From: Micrasema longulum
Lineage: Eukaryota; Arthropoda; Insecta; Trichoptera; Brachycentridae
Reading direction: 5' to 3'
DNA length: 64,000 nt
Assembly: GCA_022494885.1 (NCBI GenBank)
Contig: JAGVSM010003635.1
Span: 186,001-250,000 of the forward strand
The translations under genes and the position numbers were made by a program. A model generated the notes under the pieces. The model was not told the origin of the DNA and searched no databases. It saw only the letters and a list, made by a program, of their open reading frames with translations. Positions 52,278-62,540 of this stretch are shown in pieces. The stretch's first letter is position 1. Every line of letters begins with the position of its first letter.

Positions 52278-52830
52278 GTGCTTCATGACATACTCAGTGG
52301 ACGCCTTGATAGTCCGGCTCTTTTGTCGGAGTTATCATTAAATGTCCCCGGCTACCGCACCCGTCACACGTCGAGCTCTCTATTTCATGTGCCAGCAGTT
52401 CGTACGAACTATGCCGAGAACTCTCCACTTATACGTTTTGCTAGTGAATATAATTTGAACTTTCCCCTTATTGATCCATTTGATTGTAAAAAAATAACAT
52501 TTAAACTGCGCGTCTTAAAACATACTTTTTTGTCTAAAACTTAGTTTCAATAACAAAGTCTTATTTTATTTTATTTTATTAAATTTTATCTCTAATTCTT
52601 AATATTTTATATAAATTTATATTTTCGACACTTGACACCCTCATTCCAATATAACACCCACTCACCCACCCTCTCACTCACTTACACTCACACAAACACA
52701 CTAGTATGTATTGTACGTGTATTTAATGTATTTCTGTGGATATCTGTCATTGGTTTTATTCTCTGTATATTTTATATGTTATATTTTTGTTGCATGTATT
52801 ACTGTTGATATCCCCAATAAAAAATTTGAA
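52278..52830 (+). pseudogene. Jockey-like ORF2 C-terminus with complete 3' UTR
   Basis: Frame open for 88 codons: HDILSGRLDSPALLSELSLN, SSLFHVPAVRTNYAENSPLI, FASEYNLNFPLIDPFDCKKI, TFKLRVLKHTFLSKT, stop at 52544. FL..ILSG.IDSP.LL..L and RTNY..NSP..R are Jockey-type blocks. 3' UTR: (TTTTA)n at 52561, then AACACCCACTCACCCACCCT, ATGTATTGTACGTGTATTTA, GTTGATATCCCCAATAAAA. UTR recurs at 59140-59400 (+) and 63350-63800 (-). Confidence 0.75.
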
Positions 52831-54191
52831 CAAATAAAATAAAAAAATAACAATATCGCACAAATGCTTTGAACAATGTTTTTTCCCAAAAAAATCAATT
52901 TTCATTGATTTTTATTGATTCTTGCAATAATGTTAAGACTCTATGCACGATCTATGCCCAGAAATAATAAATAAAATAAAATAAAATAAATATAAAAAAA
53001 GTTTATATTGACATTTTGATAAATGTCAATAAATTGTGATCAATAGAAAGATTATTTTAAAAAAATTGCCGTGTTTCTAAAATTCTAATTTCTAATTTTA
53101 AGTTTTGTGTTTGTAGATTATTTTTATTTTATTTTATTACTTTTTATATCTTCTTATTTTCTCTTTTCTTTTCAGTTAAAAACAATTAGTCTTATCTTTA
53201 GCTCAATCTTTATTATTGCTCAAATTTATTTAATTAAACTATACACTTATTTCATATAATTTATGAAAGATGGTGAAGTTCTATAATTGAGGATATATTT
53301 AACGAATGAAACCAATGTTTACTTACAAATTGTATGTATCTTTATTGAACTTCCAATAAAATAAAATAAAAATATAAAACAAAAAGTTAAGCATCTTAAA
53401 GCAGTGCTGTATTATTTTTAGCCTAGTTGCGTGGATTTCAGTTAACGTCGAGATATTACAGACGATTTATAAGTTTAAAACGAATTTTTTTTTTTTTAAG
53501 TATGAATATTAGTTTTAAAATCATGATTATGACACTAACAGATTTTTTTAATATTTTGCACGTTGACATATTTTTTCATAACACCATCCAAAGTTTTGAA
53601 TATTGTTTTTTTAGGCAAAGGATTACTAAAAAAAATAACCTGTCGTGCTGATTTAACGGAATAATTGATTAAAAGGTGCTCTAAGAGATAAAGACTATAG
53701 ATAATATCGTTTAAAATTTTGAACATAAAAGACTTTAGAAATGCTTATTTTAGTATGCGTTTTTTCTTATTTGATAAAAAATCTTTTATTAGAATTTTAA
53801 TTGATGTTCTCTTCTTCCGCGAATCAATTTTAAGAGATATTAAAAAACGTAAAGGGTTTTTTGTACAATGTTTATTAATAGATGGTTTTAATTATTCCTT
53901 GAGAAATAACACGATCCTGGGCGTTCCAGGAAAACAAATCTTAATATTTAAGACTGAAGCCCTTTCCGGGAAAATGATTCTATAAATATAATTAATGTTA
54001 CTTATTAGAAAATATTATTTATGTCACTATTATTAGCAACCTCCATCATAGTCAATTTTATTAAATGATGATATGAGGTTCATTAAAACGTGTTATTAGC
54101 CTTCTTTTGACGAAATGGGCGTAATCATATTTGATTCAAAGTTAGTTACATATAATAATATACATATTTACGATATAATTAACAAAGTTAG
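52831..54191. other. AT-rich region, nothing identified
   Basis: Contains (AAATA)n at 52970-53010 and several small frames (53427-53651, 53719-53985) rich in Phe/Ile/Lys, as expected by chance in AT-rich DNA. No repeat recognised. Confidence 0.4.
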
Positions 54192-55262
54192 AATCATCAT
54201 CTTCATCAGCCGTCTCTTGTCCAATGTTGAACATAGGCCTCCCCCTCTAGTCTCCATATTTCCCTATCCTGAGCCAACCGCATCCAACCACTTCCTGCAA
54301 CTCGTCTTATGTCATCAGACCACCTAGTCTGAGGCCTGCCGACACTTCTTCTACCCGTTCTGAGTAGCTATTCCAGGACTTTTTTGGTCCATCTAGAGTC
54401 TGTGATTCTGGCTATATGACCAGCCCAGCTCCATTTCTGGTTGGCAGCCTTATGGACCACATCGGTGATTTTTGTCCTCGCTCTAATCCATGTATTGGTT
54501 TTTCTGTCTCTCATCGAAATACCTAGCATTCTCCTTTCTATGGCTCTCTGTGTCACTGATAATTTGTGTAAATTTTTTTTCGTGAACACAAAAGTTCCAC
54601 AGCCATATGGCAGTACAGGGAGAACACAAGCATCAAAAAGTTTCTTCTTTAAGTACATTAAATACTTTGGAGATTTTAGGATATATGAGAGCTTACCAAA
54701 GGCGGCCCATGCTAAACATCGCCTTTTTTATATTTCTACCTCTTGATTATCTTTGCCGAGCTTTATTTCATGTCCCAAGTATATATAACTCTCAATCTTT
54801 TCAATTATTTCTCCATTTACTAAGATGTTACATGATTGGTTTGCATCACTCATTACTTTAGTTTTTGAAGCATTCATTTTCAAGCCTATTTTCAGGGATG
54901 CTGTATTAACTTCGTTTATCATGTTTTCGAGTTTTTTCTCATCTTTAGCAAATAGGACTATATCATCTGCGAATCTGAGATTGCTAATCAGTTCGCCGTT
55001 GATGTTAATACCCTTGTCGTTCCAGTCAAGAGTTTTGAAGACATCTTCCAGAGCTAGTGTAAATAATTTTGGGGATATTGTATCACCCTGTCTTACTCCT
55101 CTTCTTATGCGGAACTTTTCGCTTGGTTCATGGAGCTGTACAATAGAGGTGGCATTATTGTATATGTTTTTTAGGAGTTCTGAGTACCTGTGATCCACTC
55201 TACAATTATCTAAACCTTTCATTACTGCCCATATCTCTACAAAATCTCTATATCTCTACAGA
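54192..55262 (-). pseudogene. RTE-like non-LTR reverse transcriptase, 5' truncated
   Basis: Minus strand from about 55262: FVEIWAVMKGLDNCRVDHRY, KNIYNNATSIVQL, IRRGVRQGDTISPKLFTLAL, NLRFADDIVLFAKDEKKLEN (catalytic FADD near 54963-54974), LKMNASKTKVM, SYIYLGHEI. A frame change near 54728 is followed by MYLKKKLFDACVLPVLPYGC, WSWAGHIARITDSRW, then GRPQTRWSDDIRRV-like residues to about 54230. The 3' end is a (GAT)n-like tail at 54191-54207. Thumb and C-terminus complete; fingers and endonuclease missing. At least one frameshift, so inactive, but sequence is well kept. Confidence 0.85.
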
Positions 55263-55699
55263 AAGTTAGAATAATACACGTATAATTATATATTTATAAT
55301 TAACAATTAAATGTTATGTATTATATTAATTGACAATATATAATCATTCCCCTATTCTTTTTTTTTGTATTTGTACCACAACAGGCCCCCTTTTTATTGT
55401 GTTTCCTTAACGTATCAACGGAGCGTCCGATTGTCATATTTTTTTAATAGGGATAGCTGAAAAGGTAAAAAGTAAAATAAGATACTTATTTATCACCCCG
55501 AACTGAAAAAAGTAAAAATATGAAATATATCTACAATGAGCAATATTATTTGAAAATGAGTGGGAGGTAAATTGAGACATCAAAAAGAAACAATCCAAAA
55601 TTAATTCTTTAAATTTCTATTATTGACTTGCTTTATCTATGGTTGGTTTGGTTTGTTTTTAATTTTGGTTTTGTAGTAGAAAGGATTTGTGAATAGAAT
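55263..55699. other. No identifiable feature
   Basis: AT-rich. CCACAACAGGCCCCC at 55376 hints at a SINE-A tail scrap. Confidence 0.35.
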
Positions 55700-55880
55700 A
55701 ACGATTAACAGATCATCGTATTTTTTATAGCGATAGTTGGAGGACCGGCAATCGATACAAACTACTTTCGGTCCCAAAACAATAAATAATTTCATTAAGA
55801 ACATTCTGATTACTAAACGACGTAACTAATTAATTTCTTCCTCATTCTACGTAAGCGAAGCCGAGGGTAAAAACTAGTTA
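55700..55880 (+). repeat. Insect-type interspersed repeat end (AAGCCGAGGGTAAAAACTAG)
   Basis: TACGTAAGCGAAGCCGAGGG, TAAAAACTAGTTATA resembles the opposite terminus of the ACTAGCGGACCCG family at 23165. Upstream boundary unclear. Confidence 0.35.
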
Positions 55881-56249
55881 TAATCGATTTTCAATTATTG
55901 ATAAAAAAATATCACATAATTTAGGCGTGTTATCAAAAATGTATATTATACATATATATTAACTTCACTATCATAAAATCACGGTATTTCGCTAAATTAA
56001 TCTGCTAAAAGTGTATTTTCTACTCTGTTACTTCTTTTATATATTCTTCCTTACCTTCTTACTATAAGAATTATAAAACTTACTAGGACTTGATCCCTAT
56101 TTTGGTCTAAAACTTTCCAAAAAATGAACAGTTTTTGCAAAGCAGTTGTAATCACATTTATGTTGTCTGTCCCTTAATTAAATACTTATGTGGTGTTCTT
56201 ATACCCAAAACCTGTAAAAAATATTACTAAAGTTCAAAATGTTGTAAAC
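55881..56249. other. No identifiable feature
   Basis: AT-rich; probably the 3' flank of a PLE given the motif that follows. Confidence 0.3.
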
Positions 56250-56257
56250 AATTACCA

Positions 56258-56302
56258 ATCCTGAAGATGCCTTCTTAGGCGAAAGCGTTCTTTAAGTAAA
56301 AT
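56258..56302 (+). ncRNA. Third hammerhead-like family, weak candidate
   Basis: CAATCCTGAAGATGCCTTCT, TAGGCGAAAGCGTTC has CTGAAGA (a legal CUGANGA core), one extra base, stem II GCC/GGC with TTCTTA loop, and GAAA. Stem III (AGCGT) and stem I do not pair well. The downstream AAGTGAAACTAAACC and AT-rich tail resembles the layout after PLE hammerheads. Confidence 0.3.
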
Positions 56303-56972
56303 TAAATAAAAGTGAAACTAAACCAAGAAGCTTTATTAATAATTTTATTTATAATTTTATCTTTATTATTATACATTTCAAGTTTTGTATTAAATATAGA
56401 CTTATGTGACAACATAGCCACACAACTTAAATTAATAGACAGTTAAAATACTTTTATCTTTATCGTCATAAAGGAACAGAACATTTACTCGACGGTTTTC
56501 CGAATTATATCTAGATGTTATTTACAGTTTCCTTTATTTATAATATATTCTCTGACATCACAGTAAAGCTAACGGCCAGTTGCATAATAACTTATATGAA
56601 ATGTGCAGATTCTATTGAGCAGTTGATAGTTATGCGGGAGACGTCCAAAACAGAGGCAAGCCTGAGGGGAATTAATTCCTTGGAAGACGACTAAACTCCT
56701 CGATATATTAGTCTGCAGTGGCGAGCACGTTGCCTCACTGGACGTGACTGGAGCTGCCGTAACTATTTTTGCATATTTAAATCATATAAAAATCAAAATT
56801 CTACAATAAAGTCAATCAATTTCAATAATGATAATAATATTTCTACGTATTTAGTTTCTGTAAAATCATAAAAAATTAATTTTATATGCAGACAGGTTCC
56901 AGAACATGAATGTTCATTAAAATCGTAATAAATAAATGGTACTTATGAATTTGAGTGTATAAATGAATTATT
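56303..56972. other. Unassigned, balanced block at 56560-56770
   Basis: 56630-56765 (TATGCGGGAGACGTCC, GAGGCAAGCCTGAGGGG, GGCGAGCACGTTGCC) stands out in composition but has no ORF or repeat match. Confidence 0.25.
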
Positions 56973-57125
56973 TCCCGTTTCGCACCTTATGATACATAGG
57001 GCACATGATTGGTACACCAACCGCAGCATATCTTGAAAATACTTGTTATATGAACGTAAGGTTATCAGTCTTGTGCCAGTCCTGGGGCTATGAAATATTC
57101 TGAAAAACACATTTTTTATTTTGTA
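56973..57125 (-). mobile_element. SINE-B body, minus strand
   Basis: Reverse: TTTCGCACCTTATGATACAT, AGGGCACATGATTGGTACAC, CAACCGCAGCATATCTTG, CAGTCCTGGGGCTATGAAAT. The tRNA head is missing; SINE-C begins right after. Confidence 0.65.
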
Positions 57126-57137
57126 TTTCATCTCAAC

Positions 57138-57280
57138 TGAGTTGTGATCCCGTGGCTAGTGATGCGGACTCAGATCAGATCAGATGTTCAATGATCGAAC
57201 CTCGGTCTACGAAAACTTAAGTGATTACCATTTTCTTATTGTGAATTGTTATTGAACTTAAAAAAACTTCAATATTTACG
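57138..57280 (+). mobile_element. SINE-C, degenerate
   Basis: TGAGTTGTGATCCCGTGGCT, AGTGATGCGGACTC, AACCTCGGTCTACG. The B box is rearranged by a short GATCA duplication (AGATCAGATCAGATG). Body TTGTGAATTGTTATTGAACT. Confidence 0.5.
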
Positions 57281-57321
57281 TCAATCATAAGAAAACAAAT
57301 GTGTTTTAAACATATAGTGAA

Positions 57322-57375
57322 TTGAACCCGAGACGTCGTGAATAGTAGGCAAATGGGCTGACTACGAGGTGGACA
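57322..57375 (-). mobile_element. SINE-B head, minus strand
   Basis: Reverse: TTGAACCCGAGACGTCGTGA, ATAGTAGGCAAATGGGCTG, ACTACGAGGTGGAC. Only the tRNA-like head. Together with 56973-57125 it may be one SINE-B copy split by the SINE-C insertion. Confidence 0.5.
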
Positions 57376-57439
57376 TTTTTGGGATTGTTTGAATAAAAAA
57401 ACAAACACGAAGTTTAAAAAAAAGAAAAATTATTACAGG

Positions 57440-57550
57440 TCACTGCTGATTGAATTACTTTGCTAAAATGAACCATTCTGAAACTACTTAGTTTGGTTTT
57501 GCAATTCAAATAAGGAAACTCCTTTAAACATTATATGTGAATGTGATGCT
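57440..57550 (+). pseudogene. R1-like Cys-block scrap cut by a PLE arm
   Basis: AAAATGAACCATTCTGAAAC then AAACATTATATGTGAATGTG, ATGCTTTT follows 5185-5275 (MNLSETSKCRFC...HVIC.CDAL) and stops exactly where the PLE arm begins. Confidence 0.55.
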
Positions 57551-57554
57551 TTTA

Positions 57555-57690
57555 TGCGTTACGTAAACCTTGACAAAGAAGCTTGTTTGCTTTGAAACCG
57601 GTCGGTGAAAAAAAAAATTAGTGGTGAAAAACAAAGTTGTTCTATTTCTTTTATTATAACGAATAACCACAAAGTTAGTGCTTCAAATAT
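57555..57690 (+). mobile_element. PLE terminal repeat with hammerhead-like motif
   Basis: GCGTTACGTAAACCTTGACA, AAGAAGCTTGTTTGCTTTGA, AACCGGTCGGTGAAA, then AGTGGTGAAAAACAAAGTTG, TTATTATAACGAATAACCAC, AAAGTTAGTGC. Stem II and CCGG are intact, but the core reads TTGACAA (position 3 U, G8 changed to A). Inserted in an R1-like remnant. Confidence 0.6.
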
Positions 57691-57914
57691 AAACTCTATA
57701 TAAAGTTTGTTTTATTTATAATTTAAAAAATACGTGTATAGTTTAATTCCACTTTTATTTATTATTTTTACTAGTGACCTGGTTTTTTCGTGACCGACAT
57801 AGTGAGACTGGTGGGAGACTAAACTAATTTTTGTTTTATTTATATAAACATATTACAAAAAATATTTTACGCAATAGTTTACGTAATAGGGATATGCAAT
57901 TTTTTCGGTGAAGA

Positions 57915-58200
57915 ATACTGTTCTGTGTGTGAAATAGAATGAGAATCCTGAACAAAAGTTTTTGACTCAATGGCTACTCTCTGGTAAGAGTCCTGGAAAA
58001 GAAAATTGAATGGAGAAAAGTTTGCCTCGTAGTGCAGTAGTTGGCGCAATCGCCAACCATGCTTGAGCTCCTTGGTTCGATTCTGAAAGGGTAGATGTGA
58101 AATATTTGTTTTGAAGATTGTATTACAAATACGGTCAGATTACCTAACTGACATGCAAAGAAACCCCAAAATATTCTGCGTTCCCTTTACAAATGTAGTG
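57915..58200 (+). repeat. Repeat G, copy 2, with SINE-like head
   Basis: 57915-58020 matches 38348-38460. 58022-58090 has a tRNA-like head (GCCTCGTAGTGCAGTAGTTG, CGCCAACCATGC, CTTGGTTCGATTCTG). Perhaps a composite SINE or a SINE-B inserted in an older repeat. Confidence 0.45.
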
Positions 58201-58267
58201 TTATTTGTTCTATTGGGAATAATTATATTTTTTTTTTACATTTTGTTTAAATAAATTTTGTTCATTA

Positions 58268-58430
58268 TTTTCTTTCCACATATGGTGCATAGGGCACTGA
58301 ATTGGTACACTAACCATAGCGTATCTTGGTCTTTTTTGTAACATGAAGGGTAGATGATCAGTTTAACACCATTGGTACCGGTCTGGAAACTGAAATATTC
58401 TAGTGTAAAAACATACTTCTTAATAAATAT
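58268..58430 (-). mobile_element. SINE-B body, minus strand
   Basis: Reverse: TTTCCACATATGGTGCATAG, GGCACTGAATTGGTACACTA, ACCATAGCGTATCTTGG, ACATGAAGGGTAGATGATCA, TCTGGAAACTGAAATATTCT. Head missing. Confidence 0.65.
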
Positions 58431-59139
58431 TTCTTGCAGGACAGTTAAAAATGCTATACAATGAGGGACTTCGGCCCCACGGGAAATTGTTTAAAAATTT
58501 TTTTCTTACGCGTGGTAAAAAATTGTAGCATTCAATTGCACTGCAAAGACACACACTAAATTATATTCGAGACAAATTAACTATTAACACTGAACATTAA
58601 TGCGCGTTTTAAAACACACATTTTTCTCTTATACTTCTTAATTTTTATAAATATAAATTATACCTCGAATTCATTCATTAGACGTACCTGTAGAAATTAT
58701 AACGGACTCAGTATTGATGTAGACATTTTTAACTGCACGTTGCATTTGTACAGAAAATTTCTTCATGGGGTCGATTATTTGGGATAGTTGCTGAATGTAC
58801 ATCTTGAGTGGTTATGCTAATGTATATGTGCCGCATGTAATGTATATGTGTGTGTATGTTTTATATTTGCGTTCATGTATGTGCGTGGATGGCTCGGAGT
58901 GTACATTAGGTATTTTAATTTATTACTTCCATGGAAAACGCAAATGTTGACAATTATTCTTTTCTCACTTGAAATTCTTTGTTTTTTTTTTTGTCACATT
59001 TAATGTTTCTATCTTTTGCATAATTTATGAGAACTTAATTGGTCTTTTTTATGTTAAAAAAATGTTGTTTTTAATACTTATTTTGTATGACTGGGTATGT
59101 TTTCTCTAATAAAATAAAATAAAATAAAATAAAATATTC
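58431..59139. other. Probable non-LTR 3' UTR ending in (AAAAT)n
   Basis: Contains GT-rich sequence (GTGTGTGTATGTTTTATATT) and ends TGACTGGGTATGTTTTCTC, then (AAAAT)n at 59107-59136. The layout is that of a Jockey-like 3' UTR but no coding remains. Confidence 0.35.
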
Positions 59140-59400
59140 TCATATCTAGTTCTTCATATTTTATATATTTTTGACACTTGTGCATTCACATATGTCCACC
59201 CTCATTTCAGTATAACACCCAATCACCCACCCTCTCACACACTTACACTCACCCTAACACACTAACATGTATTGTACGAGTATTCCATGTATCTCTGTGG
59301 ATATCTGTCATTGATTTTATTATCTGTGTATTTTATTTGTTAAATTTTTTTACCTGTATTACTGATGATATCCCTAATGAATAAAAATTATAATCAACAT
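59140..59400 (+). pseudogene. Jockey-like 3' UTR, second copy
   Basis: Matches 52620-52830: GTATAACACCCAATCACCCA, CCCTCTCACACACTTACACT, ATGTATTGTACGAGTATTCC, TCTGTGGATATCTGTCATTG, GATGATATCCCTAATGAATA. No coding part. Confidence 0.65.
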
Positions 59401-59544
59401 TAAGGAGCACATGATGGCTTTACTAACAAGATGAGATTTAACATGACTTAACATTATAATATGTTTATACACCCCAACGAGTTTTCAAAATTATAAATAA
59501 ATAAAAAATTTAATACGCTTTTTTTTTAAATTATGCTATTGATT
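59401..59544. other. No identifiable feature
   Basis: AT-rich spacer. Confidence 0.4.
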
Positions 59545-59793
59545 TATTGGTCAGCGCGTTTGCCTTTCATGCAAGAGGTCTCGGGTTTGATTCCCGATAT
59601 AGTTGATATGAAATATTTATTTAAAAGGGTGTTTAAACACCACAATATTTCATAGTCCCTGGACTGCTACATGAAGCGTAAGACAGATAATTTTACCTTC
59701 ATGCAACAAAAATGATCAAGATACGCTGCGATTGGTGTACCAATGCTGTGGCCTATGCACCATTAGGTGCGGAAAGGAAATGATGATGATGAT
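59545..59793 (+). mobile_element. SINE-B with intact (GAT)n tail, 5' truncated
   Basis: GGTCAGCGCGTTTGCCTTTC, ATGCAAGAGGTCTCGGG, body TTTCATAGTCCCTGGACTGC, TACGCTGCGATTGGTGTACC, GCACCATTAGGTGCGGAAAG, GAAATGATGATGATGAT. Confidence 0.75.
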
Positions 59794-59842
59794 ATTATGT
59801 TTTTTTGTGAAGTCAGTTGTACAGTAACCTAATTAAATAAAG

Positions 59843-59953
59843 GATACCGAGCTTAAAAAGGCTTTGGAGAACGTGCGTCGTCATTCATATATTAATACAG
59901 ATATCGAACTCTTGCAACAGAGGCGACGCTCTACAGAGTCGGCAGTCTCTTTC
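59843..59953 (+). CDS. Candidate internal coding exon (37 codons, phase 0-0)
   Basis: Exactly 111 nt, open from GAT at 59843 to TTC at 59953, followed by a canonical donor GTAAGC. Reads DTELKKALENVRRHSYINTD, then IELLQQRRRSTESAVSF: charged, helix-prone, with GC-richer codons than its surroundings. The acceptor AAATAAAG|G is weak and lacks a good pyrimidine tract. The frame remains open to 60238 if unspliced. Family not recognised; could be chance or a transposon fragment. Confidence 0.25.
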
Positions 59954-60239
59954 GTAAGCCCGACGTACTTTATTTACTACCGGGTACTGTACGTAAATAT
60001 TATAATGTATTCTTCGCAAGTTCACAGGCTCCAGTTAGTAAGATGCATAGCTAAGTTTGTACCGGGTATACCACACGTGTATGCTAAAATATTTGAACTT
60101 GCGAGTGCAAATACTTGCGTGTCTTCTCCAAACTCCGTCGGTATAATTAGTACTTATCTATTCATCTTACATCCCTTTATCGGAATCAGAAGCTACGCAC
60201 ATTTTTTGCGCTCACATTTTATAGATAGATTCACGTAAT

Positions 60240-60420
60240 TTGAACCAGATTAATTCACCTTTAATGTATTTAGATTTAAAATAGAATAAAGAGGATCTGT
60301 GCTTGATTATTGATTGCCATTATTGCATATATATATATATATATATAGTTGGATAATTTATATAGCGCCATTTTTGTGTAAAATCACCTCAAGGGCGCTG
60401 TACAATTAATAAATATCCCA
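60240..60420. repeat. (AT)n microsatellite and repeat I
   Basis: (AT)n at 60327-60347, then GTTGGATAATTTATATAGCG, CCATTTTTGTGTAAAATCAC, CTCAAGGGCGCTGTACAAT, inverted relative to 24755-24825. Confidence 0.55.
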
Positions 60421-60820
60421 GTACGTCTGCAGCTACAGAGCGCATGGACGGTTGGGATTCTAGTTCCTCATTTTCAATTAAGATCAATCAAAAATTATAA
60501 CAGATAGGAGCTAGATTACAGGACGTCTTGCAGCTACAGAGCGCATAGACAATTAGAAATTTAGCCCCATTTACACATTTTAAAAATTGACAAATAAATT
60601 TAGTGTATTAATGATATTAAAAATAAAAATAATATGAATAATAAAAAAGGGTAAGATTACAACACGTCTTGCAGCTACTAAGCGCATAGACGATTGGAAT
60701 TCTAGACCCCATTTATAAAATTTAGGTATTTTTAAGTTGGTATATGAAAGCTAGATAACCAAGCATCGTGCAGCTACAAAGCGCATGGACGAGTGAAATT
60801 CTAGCAAAGTTAGAATGATA
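60421..60820 (+). repeat. Degenerate tandem array of four ~100-bp units
   Basis: The word GCAGCTAC.GAGCGCATRGAC occurs at 60429, 60530, 60671 and 60770 (spacings 101, 141, 99), each preceded by a CTAGATTACAGGACGTCTT-like string and followed by ...GGAATTCTAG... Adjacent to repeat I, so may be its subterminal or internal part. Confidence 0.65.
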
Positions 60821-61299
60821 TCAATAAATTCATAAAAAATAGAGCATAGTAGTAAGTTTGTCAAGTGTTCATGCCAAGAACTAAGCAATAAAAAACTAAA
60901 TAAATAAAGCACTGTATCAACTCCATGGTTAACAAAGGGAGATAGATGTCCGAAGATAATCTTTGGTAGACAGTAGGTAGATCCACCATGTGGTCCACTA
61001 GGCTGCTGGAGAATTTCTGGAAACGCACGTGTGTAGACATGTACTCGCTTCAGCAGTATAATATATACGAGGTTTGATAAAACTTTGTTAGGTAAGTCAA
61101 ATTGGTTAGGAGTCTGTTAGAATACAATTCTTCAATTTAGTCACCTCTCTACACTCTCCACGCTCCCCATTGTAACAAAATTGAAAAAAATCCAGCATAC
61201 ATTTCTCCGATTCATAAATTTTAAACTGCATTTACCGCGGGAAAATATAAACTGTAATATTGTTTTTTTTAATTTACTTAAAATAAGCGATGTGCTCAA
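60821..61299. other. No identifiable feature
   Basis: Mixed sequence; no ORF or repeat recognised. Confidence 0.4.
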
Positions 61300-61660
61300 T
61301 AGACCAATCTTCTTCTTATCATTCCTCTCCCCGATGGAGGTTGGATATCGTCGTAGCAATTCTCACTTTGTTGGCAGCTGCCCTGAACAAGGACCAAGTG
61401 CTGCAATGGAAGCAGTCACGCAAGTTCTTTAGCCAAAAGATGCGCCTTCTACCTGCACTGCGTCTTCCTTCAATCCTTCCCTGTATAATGACTTGTAAAA
61501 TGTTATATTTTTCGCCTCTCATCACATGCCCAAAGTACTCAAGTTTTCTTTTCATTATCGTCTTCAGTACCTCTTTGTCTTTTTTCATCCGTCAGGCAAC
61601 GTCATCGTTTCGGACACAGTCTACCCAGGATATTTTTAATAGGTTAATAAGGCATCATAG
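61300..61660 (-). pseudogene. Non-LTR (RTE-like) ORF2 C-terminus
   Basis: Minus strand: ISWVDCVRNDDVA, stop, RMKKDKEVLKTIMKRKLEYF, GHVMRGEKYNILQVIIQGRI, EGRRSAGRRRIFWLKNLRDC, FHCSTWSLFRAAANKVRIAT, stop near 61319. The RKL.YFGH.MR..KY.LLQ.I.QG.IEG.R..GRR...W..NLR block is a very common insect retrotransposon C-terminus. One in-frame stop. The plus-strand frame of 133 codons over it is a shadow. Confidence 0.8.
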
Positions 61661-62154
61661 TTATTTTAGATATATTCATATATCTAAGTGAAATTCGCAT
61701 ATTAATTTTCTGTTTCCGAGAATTCACTCTCTTGGGTACAAACACACTGATAACCAAACGATAAATGTATTTGCTATAACTTTATCAAATTTCAAGAACC
61801 AATTAAAACTATACGTAGCCAGAAAAAACAGTGGCCAATATGTTTACTTATACTTCAATTTTACTATAATTTTGCTTGTTTTTATATTTTTGACCTTCTT
61901 TACTGTTTTGCCAACATATCAAAATAATGTAATACTGTGCTTTACAACAAACGCTTATTTATTCAGCACTGAACTTAACGGAATTTTTAATATATTTTTT
62001 TAATAGTCATTCAGTTTCTAGTATTTTCATTTGTTTTTTTTAAATGCATATTTTTTCTAACTTTAAATTTGTAAATTGTTTAAAGCTGCTGTATATTTGA
62101 GCGTAAATGAAAAAATAAAAACAGTACATTGAATATTTAAATTCGTAATGAGTA
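61661..62154. other. No identifiable feature
   Basis: AT-rich. Confidence 0.4.
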
Positions 62155-62540
62155 TCTTCAGTCATACGGGAGATTGGGTACAAAAAATGTTTTGCGCGCG
62201 ATAAAAATTAGAGCATTAAATTGTACGGCAAAGTTTCTTGAAAATGTATTTTAATAAGAACGTACTACTTTAAATGACGTCACTGGATCATATGAACCAA
62301 CCAATGATATAAGAGCTATGAAAGATATCCGGTTTGCTGACAGTAAACGAACTAATCGGGAGAACTGACAGAGAAGAACCTCTGTCGTTACACGAGGAGT
62401 TATTTTAGAAACTTCAAAAAATCATAGCGCTGATAAAAATATTTGGTTTTTCGCTTATTTTATTAGTCCATCAACAAAAAAAAAATAAAAAAACACCGAA
62501 CTTCCTCATTGTAAGAGCTTATTTGTTTTTCTTTCTAGAT
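62155..62540 (+). repeat. Repeat E, copy 2 (uninterrupted)
   Basis: Matches 30236-30540 and 30760-30830 without the PLE insertion. Landmarks TTCAGTCATACGGGAGATTG, TTAGAGCATTAAATTGTACG, AATGACGTCACTGG, AACCAACCAATGAT, AGAACTGACAGAGAAGAACC, GAACTTCCTCATTGTAAG. Confidence 0.6.

Noticed and set aside
54825..55193. 122-codon plus-strand frame
   Set aside because: Shadow of the minus-strand reverse transcriptase.
61290..61691. 133-codon plus-strand frame
   Set aside because: Shadow of the minus-strand RTE-like C-terminus at 61300-61660.
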